A stretch of DNA of 64,000 nt, from assembly GCA_023014365.1 (NCBI GenBank), contig JAEBUN010000004.1, positions 496,001 through 560,000 of the forward strand, written 5' to 3'. The notes under the pieces are model-generated. The model was given only the letters and a program-made list of their open reading frames with translations. It ran no database searches and was not told the origin of the DNA. Positions 12,069 through 23,919 of this stretch are shown piece by piece. This stretch comes from Lepiota brunneoincarnata. Taxonomy: Eukaryota > Basidiomycota > Agaricomycetes > Agaricales > Agaricaceae. Numbering within the stretch: the stretch's first letter is position 1; the number at the start of each line of letters is the position of its first letter. The position numbers and the translations under genes are program-made.

Positions 12069-13110
12069 CTACACTCGTGGCTTCTTGGTCCGGGGCTTCT
12101 CCAGGTCAATCTCCTCAGCATCATCGTCGTCGTCCTCATCCTCATCCTCATCCTCGCTGTCCAGCTCATCCCCACCCACGTTCCCAAGAAAGTAGTCAAT
12201 CGCCTCCGAAAACACCTCGTTCGCGATCGTGAGCCCAATCTGTTGTGTTCGGTTTCATCTCCACACCAACAACGGCAAACACAGGATCACGCCACTCACA
12301 TCATTCGGGTCTTTGTCGTGTTCAAAAAAGTTGAAGAAACTGCCGGGGTCAGCAATCTCTTCTTCATCCTCAGGATCCGTTTCACGAGGATAAAGCTTTG
12401 TCAATGCCTTTTGATCATCCTTCCACTCAATTTTCATTGCCTAAACCCAATCTCTCAGCTTTTGTTCTAATAATATCTGTTCCGCACTCACGCTGACTCG
12501 GACATCCCGTTCCCACGAGAAATCAACCATCGTATCCGTGATTCCATTCTCATCGGGCTTGTCGTCCGCAGCAACAGGCGGGGGAACATGCTTGTACTCT
12601 TTCGTGAGCACCCTGTTCGTGAAATACGGGTTCTCCTTGAAATGCTATAAAAAGCCGCGTGCATCAGCCCCACACAAGGCGATACATCGACCAAGACCCA
12701 CAAATTCAATCTTGAAGCAGCGTAGTTCCTGAGGGTCCTTCTCGACCCAGAGATCCTCAAGATAGCTCAACGCCGACTGGTCCGCTCCATGCTGGATGTG
12801 GAACGATAAGACCGTGTTGCGCATTAGAGCGACCGGCCAGAATTTTGGGATCGCCTTCAACACCTCGCGGCGTTTTTGGAAAACAGGTATCAATTTTTTC
12901 TGTCCCTCGCGTTCTGCGTAGCATCACTCGTCAATATTCACGATAAACCTTTTTTTCGCAAAAACACGAACCGATAGCAAGCTCGACGCGAGCGGCTTCG
13001 CGTTGGATAGCCTCCAACTTTTTAGCATCGTCGTCCCCAATCTCAACCCCTTCGAAGATGTCCTTTTCTTCCTCGGCGCCGGCAGATCCACGCTTTGTCC
13101 CCTTGGCCAT
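12069..13110 (-). CDS. NAP/SET-family histone chaperone
   Basis: Nucleosome assembly protein family. Start ATG 13110 (MAKGTKRGS). Four GT-AG introns are visible: after ELAI, after the KIEF stretch before HFKENPYF, after DVRVS, and after DPND. The order is a long dimerisation helix (EAIQREAARVELAIEREGQKK split by an intron), the conserved FWPVALMRN and SYLEDLWVE segments, NPYFTN, and an acidic tail (Glu/Asp run) ending in basic RTKKPRV. The proportions resemble SET/Vps75 more than classical NAP1. Such proteins bind H3-H4 or H2A-H2B and help histone deposition or acetylation in the nucleus. It lies 107 bp downstream of the chitin deacetylase start in tandem orientation; no functional link is evident. 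Confidence 0.85.
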
Positions 13111-13333
13111 TTTACAACAAGTATATGTACAGTAAATGGAGGAAGGTGTTGAGCTGGTGGGTGCGCGGGCGGGGGAGAAAAAAAAAGATATTTTGATATT
13201 CCAACTCCGCAACCATAACAAGTAGTCTCCCCACGCCCCGAAAACCCATTGTTCACCCTTTCGCTTGGTGCTGTGCAGCAAATGTTTCTATAGGCAAGAT
13301 AACAACAACAATAAAATAAAATAAAACAGCTCC

Positions 13334-16047
13334 TCAATCCACTCGCTTCTTCAAAGTCCCCAGTTCAATCTCCTCACCCGGGGCCCCACCACGCCCATTG
13401 CTTAGCCATTTCATGCGCTTCAATGTTACTTCGCTAGTTCCGCTTCCCCTGATGCCCTTTCCATTATGCGCAGAACGGAATCCTGGGCCAGTGTAATAAA
13501 TGACCTCAGTCAGTGGATTTAACCTCGGCCACGTCACATAGTCAATCCCAGTGGATCAACATGAAGGCCAGTGCCATCGCAAGCAAACCAAACCAAAGGA
13601 GAAAATAGTAAAAGAGTGAATAATCTGTGTCAACTGAGGTGTCAGGAGGCACTGATTGAGCATAATAGAAGAATGATTCATACCAGAAGAGCGAGGTAAT
13701 GTCAGGCCAGCAGTAATCATAAACAGCGAGAACGATGCAATGGGTGGCATCTGCATCATGTCAACAATCAGCAACTTCGCTACGTTCTAGCTCCAAACTC
13801 CAACGCACCGATCGAGTGATCAATGGACGAGCATCAGTGATCAAGAACAGCGATGCAGATGGTGTCCCTCTGGGCTTCCAGGCTCCTGTCACCAAATCAA
13901 ACCCATCCTAGTGTTACAATGATCCGTCCAGGTTAGCACATGCCTGACCAATGATACCGCCGGATGGGACCCACCTGTCGAGCACCGTCAAAGAAGTTGT
14001 TCTTGATGTATCGCGTAACGGACTTGTATCCATCCTCGAGAACCCCCTTTTTCGTCCTTTGATTAGTCCTCGTGAAGTCCGACTTGAGAGCTCCTGAGCC
14101 GCCATATGCCCCTGCAATCGCGTCGGCATGCTCCGCCCACACTAGAAGGGAATAAATTAGACGATTCTATACGCAGCGGCACCGGGGCAGCAACTGGGCT
14201 ACTCACTTTCCCTGAAATCCTTACTAAAGGACTCATAGTCATCGACACCAGCACTTGAAGACAAGATGCCCAATTCTCTAAGTTGCTGGTTGAGCACCCA
14301 CTTGGCAATTGCAGCTTGAACAACATTGGTACGATCCAAGTTATCCATACAGTTGGTCCTAACGACACCATGCTGCACCCTGACCGGCTTGTCTTCATTC
14401 GTTCCAAGATGGAAGTAGCTAGAATTTACAAAGTAAGAATCATCATCTTTCATACCAAGGCAAATGGTACTCACCCATACCGGTCCAGGTCCTCTTGCAT
14501 CCTATCAATGAGTACAGAAATACGATCCCAGCGCATCTTACGACACTCGTGATGGAAGTCGAAGTGCTCATATCGCACTTTGGGCAGGTTCAGCTGGACA
14601 GACGGAAAATATAAGCGGCTTGTAAACAAGATAGCTGTGCATTACCTCGGCGACATAGCGTTCGAACGCTTCCTTAACTGGTTGTTCACGACCCTTCTGG
14701 TTTACAAGGTTCACCATTGCCTGTTCACCATACGTGTGTACCTGGTTCTCCAAGTGCCGTCGCATAGCATCTGCCTTTTACGTAACAATAATCAGAACCA
14801 CACCCAGTCGAGGCCAAAAGAGACACTCACCGTATCCTGCAAGTCCATGATTTGCAAGTCGGGCTTATACCGCAATGTACTGATTTCGGCCCAGAACAAG
14901 GGGACACTACCACGAATCTGAACATAGCTCAATTTAGCAACGATGTTCATGTCCGACGCGCGTGGCAAGCTCGAAGCAAGGCCCTCGAGGAGTACAATCT
15001 GCTCTGTCTCGTTGAAATTGGCTACGTTCCCATCGCGATCAATTCCACGCCTGAAGTAGCGGGTCCCGGCGCGGAAGCGACTGCGACGGCTAATGAGGCA
15101 GAGTTGCATGTGTCTCCCGTGAAGAAGGGTGGGTCGGAGTTCGAAGGCTATGGGTGTGGTGAGCATGTGGGTGGTGTACCCAACGAGCGGACTTACTTCC
15201 ATACATAACAGGAAGAATATACGGACTAAACTATATGCAATGCGTTGGGACACGAGCTAGACAGGTCGCTACTATGACTCACAGCTTGTTGAGGGCCTGC
15301 GAGGTCGATAAACCTAGACTGAAGATATCTATTCCAAAAGAACCGGTCGTCGGTCTGATGATGGTGAACAACACAGCCCCGTCTCTCAGAAGGCTTATGC
15401 TCACCGTTTCCCAGAATGCCCTGAGCCTATCCTCCTCCCTGGTCTCCCACTGCAGCTGAAGCCTCCGCGTCAAATCCCATTCGTACGAGAACAAAAAACT
15501 CCCATCGTGTAGATGCGAACGAACGAGAGCCAAAAGGTGGGTTTCCACTGGATGAGGCGGGGTATGCGAGGATATATTGGGGTTTATGGGCAGGATATCA
15601 AAGTTGGTTGCCCGGTAGATGTCGTGTTCCAATAGACGGCCCAAAAGCTCGCGGCCAGTAATTACGATAATATACTCCGCTGAGAGAGGCATGAGACGAT
15701 GTTCCAGCTATTCCAGCAGAGGCGCACATACATAGCGAAAGCGATATGATACCCAGAATACCGTAGAGAGCCTTGCCCGAACGACGTGCAGATGTGGGTA
15801 TAGGTGTTTTCGGCCCTAGCAGACACGTTATAAGGTAGTTCAAGTCGCTGGAGAGTGACACTTGCCGTTAAGGACAATTTCCCCCGAAGAGCGGTGGATA
15901 GTCAACGTTTGCGCATCCGCACCGTCGGGGACAAATATATACGTGTCATTGCCTTCAGTGAACCTGGTGAAATACAAGTCAGCGACAGAAAACGAGAACC
16001 GAAGCGAGGACGACGGACAGACTGAGGCGCTGGTGGAGGAACCTCAT
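13334..16047 (-). CDS. SAC1: Sac1-type phosphoinositide phosphatase
   Basis: ER/Golgi membrane phosphatase acting mainly on PI4P. Start ATG 16047 ([11 protein letters not shown] across the first intron). The Sac domain runs through [50 protein letters not shown] and the catalytic CX5R loop [12 protein letters not shown] at about 14321-14356. Two hydrophobic segments near the C-terminus (13.55-13.8 kb) fit the membrane hairpin of Sac1, and the protein ends in the KKRVD-type basic tail (stop 13334-13336). The second intron (15865-15816) begins with GC instead of GT; only this splice keeps the conserved frame. Divergently transcribed from U2 snRNP A' with just 75 bp between the start codons. Confidence 0.9.
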
Positions 16048-16122
16048 GGGATGAGACAAGTGGTTGTTTGTGATGGGTTTGCCAGGAACGAATAGACGCC
16101 GACCTTGGCAGCTGCCTCCACC
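16048..16122. promoter_or_regulatory. Bidirectional promoter SAC1 / LEA1
   Basis: The 75 bp separate the ATG codons of two divergently transcribed genes. This must contain at least part of both 5' UTRs, and probably overlapping core promoters reach into the coding exons. No TATA box seen. Confidence 0.6.
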
Positions 16123-17024
16123 ATGAAGCTCACCCCCGAGCTCCTCGCACAGGCAGTCTCTGGTCTGAACCCCGTCAAGGAGCGTCAGCTGGACCTCAGA
16201 GGTGTGCAATGCTTTTTCATTCTGCAGGATCCACTTATCAAGCTGCGATTAGGCTACAAAATACCTGCGATAGAGAATCTCGGTGTAACAAAAGTACGTG
16301 CTCTCTCTGCTGCACACACATAGGACTTCTAAACATCCTGCAGGACCAACATGATGCGATTGACATGACAGACAATAGTATCACCACCCTCGGCAACCTA
16401 CCCCTCCTCAAACGTCTACACACCCTCCTCCTCGCCAACAACCGAATATCCGTCATCTCAAACTCAATTCACCTCTCAGCACCCAACCTCACTACGCTTG
16501 TCCTCACCAACAACAACATCGCAGAGCTTGGTGACCTCGAGCCCCTCAAGGAACTCAAGCACCTCAAATATATTTCTCTCCTAGGTAACCCCGTCCAAGA
16601 GAAAAAATACTATCGCGAATGGCTTGCATGGCGTTTCCCCTCGCTACGCGTACTGGATTTCCAGAGGATCCGTGATAAGGTGCGCCCCCCACACGCCCAC
16701 TCGCTGGATCACCCAACCATTTCCTTCCGTCTCCAGGAACGAAAAGCTGGCAGGTCGCTTTTCCTTACAGCAGAGGGCGTGCCGAACGCACTCGCGGCAA
16801 CAATATCAACAAGCGTCTCGTCCAATGCCGGAAAGCCTGTTTTGACGATAGACGAGCCCAAGGCTATGCCAACAGCAGGCAAGGCCGGGCGACTTTTGTC
16901 AAAAGAGGATCAAGAGCGCGTCAAGGCGGCTATCGCAAAAGCTACCTCGATGGAGGAGATCAGACGGTTGGAAAGGAGCCTGCGGGAAGGCTACCTGCCC
17001 GAAATGGAGTCCGTAGGAGCGTGA
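16123..17024 (+). CDS. LEA1: U2 snRNP A' protein (leucine-rich repeat)
   Basis: Component of the U2 small nuclear ribonucleoprotein that binds U2 snRNA together with B''. Start ATG 16123 (MKLTPELLAQ), preferred over an upstream in-frame ATG at 16105 because the conserved family begins MKLT. Three GT-AG introns: after DLRG, after GVTK, and after RIRDK. The LRR cap and repeats read DLRGYKIPAIENLGVTK, DMTDNSITTLGNLPLLK, LLLANNRIS and LVLTNNNIAELGDLEPLK, and the C-cap is YREWLAWRFPSLRVLDFQRI. Length of about 240 residues is normal. The C-terminal helix EDQERVKAAIAKATSMEEI is typical of the family. Confidence 0.92.
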
Positions 17025-17142
17025 AAAAAACCACTCTCGGGTTTTTGTTCGTATCTTGCATTCCACCTAATACTGCTCGTACATTCAGACTTTGTGCTCC
17101 AAACACAGAGCTCTTAGTGAAATACAAAGCGAATTAAGAACT

Positions 17143-17985
17143 CTAATATCCTTTGACGCCTGCCTTGCCAACCCACAATCCGTGGAAACCGAGCGCAACG
17201 ACAGCTGCTAGATTTGCCAATGAGCTGATGCCATGGAGTGTGCCGAAACGACGATTGAGAGCTTTCATCTCTGCAGAAACCTGGTAACCACTTTCAGCAA
17301 CTTAAGGCCTTTAGATATAGCCAAGGTATTACCCCAGGATCGTTATACCCTTTGCCTTCCTCCTTTTCGAGTTTCTGGCGCTGGAACATGGTCCTACGAT
17401 CCCCATTCAGAGCTTGAACAAAGCTACCATTTTAACCACCAACCTGCTTGTCAAAGGGCCAATAACGAAATAATTGAAGCCCTGAGAAACCGAAACAGTC
17501 GCTAACGCATAAGCCTGGGCAACATCAGCGACGTAGGGTTGAGTAATGTGCGTGATGACATCAGGATGGGAGCGGATCCACTGGGTCAGCATTGCTCCTG
17601 AGAGCAAGATCGACTGAACAAAGTAGATGGGGAATATCTTGTGTTGAAGGGCCCCAAACTGCTGTCGAGCTGCACAGTAACTTGAGCTTTCGAGTTAGCG
17701 TTCTCGTCGGTCTGAAAAAACTCACGGAGGGCCTTGAAAGCAATAACGCCTTCCTATCGATGAGCGCCATGCTTAAGATATCTTGGCAAATGCATCCTCA
17801 CCTCCAAAGAATGTGATCCAGACAGCTAGGTAGCAAACAATGCGCCCGTCAATGTCCAACGATAAGGAGTGTCTTATTTCAGGCTTACACATTCCAAATA
17901 GCCAGCCATAGCCGACAAGGTACAGGCCATTGGTGTCAACTAGACCCAAGACCGACTTGATAGTGAGAATTTCAACGCGCGCCAT
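17143..17985 (-). CDS. TMEM205-like membrane protein (DUF4149)
   Basis: Small four-helix membrane protein related to TMEM205. Start ATG 17985. Spliced exons read GLYLVGYGWLFGMSVWITFFGG, VIAFKALP, QSILLSGAMLTQW-type segment, and SQGFNYFVIGPLTS. After a charged linker and an intron comes a last helix, ALNRRFGTLHGISSLANL followed by AAVVALGFHGLWV. Stop 17143-17145. The function of this family is poorly known (human TMEM205 is linked to cisplatin resistance). Several small introns, including one whose acceptor is placed by frame. Converges on LEA1, with stops 118 bp apart. Confidence 0.82.
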
Positions 17986-18130
17986 CTCAACAATGTAGTA
18001 GAGTACAACAAACAGTGTGCGTTAAGGTCACTAGGTCGTGGCCCGTGGGACGCATCACACCTTCCCGAAATAGCCCGTCGGAAATATGGTTATTATGGAT
18101 AATTACTGGTCTACGGTTGTATAAAAATGA

Positions 18131-19185
18131 TCATCCAACGACAAGCTTCGAGTCTCCTTCACTGAACTCGTACGCTGGCACTTCGAGGTTAAGCTAAGAA
18201 TTTTAGTCAGTAAGTACCTACGGTGATACGGCAGAAAACTTCTCACTGGAGCAGGGCCTTTGCGAACTCGACCAGCTAAAGAATTTTATCAGCGACCGCA
18301 TTCGTCAACAACACAGGGAGAGGGCTTACAGATATCGTAATGTGAACCGTGGCATGGGCAGAACCTGAAAGATAAACTTTTGGTTTAAATATAGTAGAGC
18401 AGGGGTCGAGACGACGTACCATCCTCCAAAGTCGCCGGCTTCACCAATGGGTACACAACCCAAGTGCGTGCAAACGCCCAACATAACAAGCCACTCTGGC
18501 TTCTTGACACGGTCCTCGTCAGGCTGGGGATCCCTCAAAGCCTTCCAGTCATGAGCACGAGCTTCCTCGATCTCACTCTGAGTCCTATGCCTAATAAACA
18601 CAGGCTTTCCTCGCCACTTAATAATCAAGTTCTTGCCCTCGGGTATGCTAGTCAAGTCCACTTCGACTTTTGCCAGCGCCAAAACATCGGCCGAAGCAGC
18701 CATGGTTTGGAGAAACTCGGAGACGGTAGACTTGGCGGCGGACGCCGAGAGGACACCGAGAGAGCCAACCATGACGTACGACAAGGCGCGGTTGCTATCG
18801 ACGTTGGTGCGGTATTTCGACCAGTCCGGGACCTCGGGCGCGTCTTTCCGGGCAACAGTGGTGTGGATGAGGCGTTGCTGGAACGGGAGAGAGTTGGCTG
18901 CGAGGAGACCCCAGTTTTTGTCAATCGCCTTCTGAACACTATGAGCCACTCACTAGTGGTGACGGTCTTGCTCACAAGGCCCACGGCGGAGGAGAAGGCT
19001 ACTCCACCAGACCACCTAGGTTGAACATCAGACCGGGAAGTGGATTCGGAATGGCCGTGGTCATGGTCTGATGCCTGGGCTCGCGCTGCGAGGTTGAGAC
19101 GTGGCGCGGTGGGGACACCGGTAGCAAGGGTGCGGATTGTGGGTGCGAGCGTCGTCGCTCTTTTGGTGGCCTGGAAGGTAGCCAT
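18131..19185 (-). CDS. RIP1: Rieske iron-sulfur protein of cytochrome bc1 complex
   Basis: Mitochondrial complex III subunit carrying the 2Fe-2S cluster. The mature part is complete: processing region QRLIHTT, transmembrane stretch RALSYVMVGSLGVLSASAAK, then WRGKPVFIRHRT, cluster ligands in CTHLGCVPIGEAGDFGGW and CPCHGSHYDISGR, and the end KGPAPLNLEVPAYEF. Stop 18131-18133. The N-terminus is uncertain. No ATG begins the QKAIDKNWGLL exon, so it must be spliced to an upstream exon. The best candidate starts at ATG 19185 (MATFQATKRATTL, a mitochondrial-type basic leader followed by a His-rich stretch), joined by an intron of about 44 nt. Core identification is firm; the first exon is tentative. 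Confidence 0.88.
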
Positions 19186-19350
19186 GAGTGTAGCAGGGGA
19201 ATATCGCTGACGGTGTGCACCAAAGTGTGGTTGTTTGCGCTGCACGCTGACCGGAGTTCTCCATTGCCAAATAAATCCTTGACTTCCCGTTCCTTTCCGG
19301 TCCCTCCCATTCTAAAATATTTTACTCGTAATTTACATGCAAATCTCATC

Positions 19351-20926
19351 TTAGGTCTGTAAGTGCTCCTTGAGGCACTTTTCGACACGATCCACAGGAA
19401 ACTGGGGCGCAACAGGCAATCCATTCTGCTGCACCAATCCACGCACATTCGGAGAGAAATCGGTAATAATGCCATCAGCCTTCCAATCCAACAACTGTTG
19501 GGCAATGTTTAATCGGTCGACCTGATGTTCATCAGCACAAGTCGAACCAACCGCCAAGAACCAAATGCCTACAGTCCAGGGAATCACAGCCAGGCCAAGC
19601 GCATGTGCCCTATTGATCATCTCCAACGTCGTGAACGTGACATATCCGGGCTGCGTAGGGTCGGGTACGGGAGTAAGACCCGACGTAGCCGCAGGAGAAA
19701 GGATGGTCGCCTTGATTGAAGCCGCTGCGTTAACAATCTTCTCCCCTTGGGTTGCCCCCGGGAAGCTATTTATGTCAAGACCGGCCTGCCATACCGAGAC
19801 AGTGCTGTTGGGGCCAATGACAGTGTTCCTGGACGACAAGCTTTCTTCAGACGAGCTCGAGGACAAAGAAAGAAAGAAAGAAAGACATACGAGTCGATTA
19901 GAGCAGCCAACGACATCTTGGGTTCGATCTTCTTCATTCCAATGAGCGTCCTCCAGTCAAAGCTTTGATACTATAGTTTACGATCGGCCCAAGTAACTTT
20001 GTGAGGTCGCTATGGACAGCTTACAGTAATCTGGGAGAGTAAGTACCCGCTAGCAAGGAACTCAGCGTGTTGCAGCCGGACAAAGTCTTCAGGTGCACGC
20101 GTAGTACCAGGGAATTGGGGGTTGGACTTGGATTCGATATTGAAGAAGATGTCGCGCTTGGGGTCTGCACATCGGACAAATGAAAAGATTTCCTTCAGAG
20201 TGGATATCTTGGTCCCCGGGACCGTCAACTGCATCGCTACAGGGATTCCGAGTCAGTATCCGATATCTCAAGGCTCAGCACACATGTGCTCACGGAAATC
20301 GATGAGACGCAGAGAACCACAGTCCAGTGTTTTCACTTGGGCCAACGTGAGGTTGGCAATGAACTTTCCGACATAGGGGAAAGCTGGATCCCCTGGAAAC
20401 TGCAAAAAAAAAAACTCAGGATGCAGGGCCATCTCCCTCTGGCCACTGCAGACATACAGCAGGTTTTGTATCCTTGCACTTGGTATCAAGTATCTGCTCA
20501 TCGTGCCACACAACGACAACTCCGTCCTAGAAAGGATGAGCTTGGCCACTCAATGATACTGTATACATAATATGGACCCTTGGACGACTCGGCAATCACC
20601 TTGGTGATTCCATTATCCATTTCGAGTGTTGTCACACCGTTCATAAGCCCTCTAAGTACAGCGGTCGGTGAGAATGCGCATGGTCTAAATAGTATGTCCG
20701 TGCGGGCCACCAGCTCACCTCCCGAATGCAGGAATTGTGTTCTCGATCTCATCACCTCTCCCTCCGCGATGCCCCTGTAGCACCACTCCTTCAGCACAAG
20801 CATACATCCTGTGTAGCATCGACCTACTTGAACATCATAGAATTTGGTAGGCGAGAACCGTATTGGGGCGCCGAGCACAACGCCCACCTGGGCGATAATG
20901 AACAGCCAATTTGAAAGGGAAGGCAT
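19351..20926 (-). CDS. Secreted glycerophosphodiester phosphodiesterase-family protein
   Basis: GDPD TIM-barrel enzyme, expected to hydrolyse glycerophosphodiesters. Start ATG 20926 gives a signal-peptide-like N-terminus (MPSLSNWLFIIAQVGVVLGA). Spliced motifs are the family opening GHRGGRGDEIENTIPAF, then TLEMDNGITKDGVVVVWHDE, TLDCGSLRL, DIFFNIESKSNPQFPG, SFDWRTLIGMK and, near the end, TVNRLNIAQQLLDWKADGII. Catalytic His-Arg-Glu-Asn-Thr and the downstream His-Asp are all present. Stop 19351. One intron carries an (AAAG)5 microsatellite. Secretion is inferred from the leader; substrate preference cannot be judged. Confidence 0.86.
19865..19884. repeat. (AAAG)5 microsatellite in a GDPD intron
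   Basis: Five tandem AAAG units within an intron of the GDPD gene (CTTT on the coding strand). It probably forms the polypyrimidine tract of that intron. Confidence 0.9.
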
Positions 20927-21548
20927 GACGGGTGCTAGGCAAGGAAGCGGGGAGTGCGACCTAGCACACGACACGCCTAACTCGGCCTTAAGTAAATCCA
21001 TGAGCATTCAAATATGGGTAGAAAAGGCCCAGAAGGCATGGGCAAACAGCTAAAGATGAGTACTATAGGCTACGTGAGAAGATAGCCGACGAACGTTGAA
21101 TGCGACTCGATGGTTGATTGGTGGTCTAACGGGGAAAAAATCAATGCAAAATAACAACTACATTATCTTGACTTCGGACAGAAGGCACTGACGTATGTCT
21201 AGCCCCAGATGGTGTTAAAGCATTGACATAAAGATCGTACAAATTTGGATTGACAACACGTTCTCTCGCTCGCTTTGGTAAATATGGGGAAGGCAGAGAG
21301 ACAACTGTCTCCTGTCATATCCTTTCCGACGATCTCGCAAGGAAGGCTCCTTGGGTTGCACATGGTGCCAGATTGGAAAGTGGCAGGAACGTGTGCTCTA
21401 AAAAAGCACGCACATTTGGCAAGTTCCAGCTTAATTGTGTCTCGTCTCTCGAAGCTTGAACGAAATACTTAGAGTGTTGATACTCATGGATGTGTGGTCT
21501 CGGTTGGGACTCGTAAAATCGAATCTGGTTGATTTGGACGAGATTTAT
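20927..21548. other. Intergenic spacer GDPD/COX19
   Basis: About 620 bp between two tandem minus-strand genes: GDPD promoter plus COX19 3' UTR. No gene or structured RNA recognised. Confidence 0.55.
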
Positions 21549-21944
21549 CTACGAATTTTTTCCCCGCTGATGGTCCTGAGTGCCATTCACCCTCTGGCTG
21601 TCGACGTTGGCAAGCCCTAGGTTCTCCCAATCGTCTGGCTCCATGAGCCCCCTGTGGAGAGATGGGAGCAAGGTTAGCAGGGAAAGCGCCTGTGCTCACT
21701 TTCGCATACGACAATCAAGGTAGTCTTTACTCAAAACACGGCAAGGCGTCGAGTTGCTTCCGTTTTTCTTGAGGCAGTTCATGTAGAACATCATTTGTCC
21801 CTTGCACTCTCCTGAGGAGCATTGATGAGCAGGAAAACGACAGGAAAGGAAAGGCCAACCGTAGTGATCCAAGGGAAAAGAGCCTCGGTCTGGCGGAGTA
21901 GGCTTGAAGCCAACGTTGATTGATGGCGGCCTACCAAAGGACAT
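21549..21944 (-). CDS. COX19: Cytochrome c oxidase assembly protein Cox19
   Basis: Small intermembrane-space protein needed for copper delivery to cytochrome oxidase. Start ATG 21944 ([18 protein letters not shown]). After a GT-AG intron the twin CX9C motifs are exact: [11 protein letters not shown] and [11 protein letters not shown], substrates for the Mia40 disulfide relay. A second intron precedes [13 protein letters not shown], the Cox19-specific tail; stop 21549-21551. About 100 residues, normal for the family. Confidence 0.93.
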
Positions 21945-22129
21945 GAGCAAAGGATGTTATTAACATTAAGCGCTAAGCATTGATATTTGGTGTGGACCCG
22001 TGGGAAAAGTTCTCTGGCATCATTGACCAGAGAACGAAATGCCCATTCCTACATGCTACAAGGTACAGTACGGATACGACACGAGCAGTTAGTTGCAACC
22101 AAAGAACATATGTATCGCAGAGTCAATGC

Positions 22130-23233
22130 TCATCCCCTCTTCTCCTTCACGGCTGGTCCCTTGCCCTTTCCCTTCTTGTCGGTATCTTCGTGGTCCTCAT
22201 CCGACGGCTTTTCTTCCTGGCACTGCGCACCCTCCATATTTGAAGGAAGTTGTGTGCTCGAACTTGCTCCCGGCTGACTGGCGTTTTCCACTGGTTCCAG
22301 ATGCAAACTAATCCCGGCAGCCTGGACAGCCTGGCTTAAGGCAAATCGCTGCTGTGTATTCGCAACCGCAAAACGAGCCCCCTTGAGCATCACAATATCC
22401 TTCAACCAGCCATTCTCCCTTTGCAAGTCGGCCACCTCTCTCTCCAATTCCTCTGCACGACCTGTCAGATCAGACACCGACCGCTCCAAGTTGATTGTCC
22501 GTTGTTTCTTTTTAATGCGGAATCGAGCTGGGAAGCATCAGTAAATCCTGGGAGGTGGTCTCACTCAGACGAAGGTGCCCACCTGATGCAGCCGTATTCC
22601 GTCGGCGTTTTTCTTCGGCAATTGCTCCCCGATCCACGTCTGTTGGGTCGGTGTCCCCAGAAGGCGATGAACTCTCCGACCTCGATGCAAGAAATTGTTG
22701 ACCGGGCTGGAGGGGCGGTAGCTCTGATCCAGTGTTGTCTATCGGGAGTGGCGGCAGTACATTGTACAGCGGACTGTCAAAATGCATCGGTGGAATGGTC
22801 GGTATGGTGCCTGCATGATGCTGGGAATCAAAGGACGAGTGCTGCCCTTGCTGGTGAGCAAGCATATCGCTCCAAGAGAAATTCGCCGAGGACAAAAGAG
22901 ATAAGGGCGGATGCCCTGGCCTCATGCTTTGGAAAAGGTTGTAAAACTCCGGTACGGGATTCATAGGGGGTTGTGTGTTTGAATTCATCTGCTGCGACAA
23001 GTATTGATTGAGGTCTGTTCCGGAACCAGCAGGGGCTGCAGGCTGGGCTATCAACCCTACGTCCAGCCTACCTGACTAACAAGGGCTTGAGCGCACGGGG
23101 GGATAGAATATGATGTGTCCGTTTACTTACTTACCCCACTAACATCTCCAGGTTGTGTCGGAGAAGAGGAACGTGACTTTTGGGACTTGTCACCACCGCT
23201 TCCACTTTCTGAATGTGAAGACTCTTTGTCCAT
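22130..23233 (-). CDS. bZIP transcription factor, CYS3/MetR-like
   Basis: Nuclear DNA-binding regulator. Start ATG 23233 (MDKESSHSESGSGG). The long N-terminal half is Gln/Pro/Ser-rich, an apparent activation region. The basic region RRRNTAASARFRIKKKQR runs into the heptads LERSVSDLTGRAEELEREV and LQRENGWLKDIV. The basic-region sequence is the type found in fungal sulfur regulators Cys-3/MetR and relatives (also Zip-type and Gcn4-like factors). A Lys-rich tail ends at stop 22130. Sulfur regulation is a reasonable guess from the basic region but is not shown. Divergent from NPL4. Confidence 0.85.
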
Positions 23234-23919
23234 GTCCCGAGTGTTTCAATTTCGCTTGAGCGCTGAGTGCTGAGAGAGATCGCCAACAAGATCGTCTGCA
23301 ATCTCGTTTCTAGGAGGGGGGTTTCGACATGGAAATGTTACATGATTGTATAGAATTGTAGGAGTGCTGATAGGAAATGCTACTTGATTCGCCATTAGTA
23401 GACAAGATTGCGTTAGTTGAAGTGAGGTGCACGTCACATTCATCAGCTTCTCCGAGTCCCCAGCTTCTATTTCCGGCAGCTTACTGCTCTTCATGCATTC
23501 GTCACGTTGAAGTAACCGTAAATTGGATGTTGGCTCTTCCGAGTGATATAGGTGCTCATCAATCATTTTTGCATTACTTCTTGACCGGCTTATCTGTGAA
23601 GCTTTGAATTAAAGAGTCAAGACGTTGGTCACTCTTATCTTGAAACCTCGAAACCGCGGTCGCAGGGCGGTTGTCCCTGCACTTGGCACGTGCAAATATC
23701 TCTACAAGAGATTTTCCCTCTTTCTCAGGTGGATTTTAGCCTGTGCAAGTTCTTTTGTCACTTCAGATTTGCGAGCACAGACCGGATTGCAATCTTATCT
23801 GCACGTGTTGCTTAGTCAGCCAATTACGCGTCATCAGCCATTGACGCGCCTATGAATCCAGCCATATCCGAACTCCGCCCCTCGCATCTTCGTCCTTGCA
23901 CTCCTTCACGACATTCGCA
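23234..23919. promoter_or_regulatory. Divergent intergenic region bZIP / NPL4
   Basis: 686 bp between two divergently transcribed genes, so both promoters lie here. No coding feature. Individual sites were not assigned. Confidence 0.55.

Noticed and set aside
12100..12175. CAT/CCT-rich microsatellite as an independent repeat element
   Set aside because: It is the codon run for the acidic tail of the NAP/SET protein, not a separate element.
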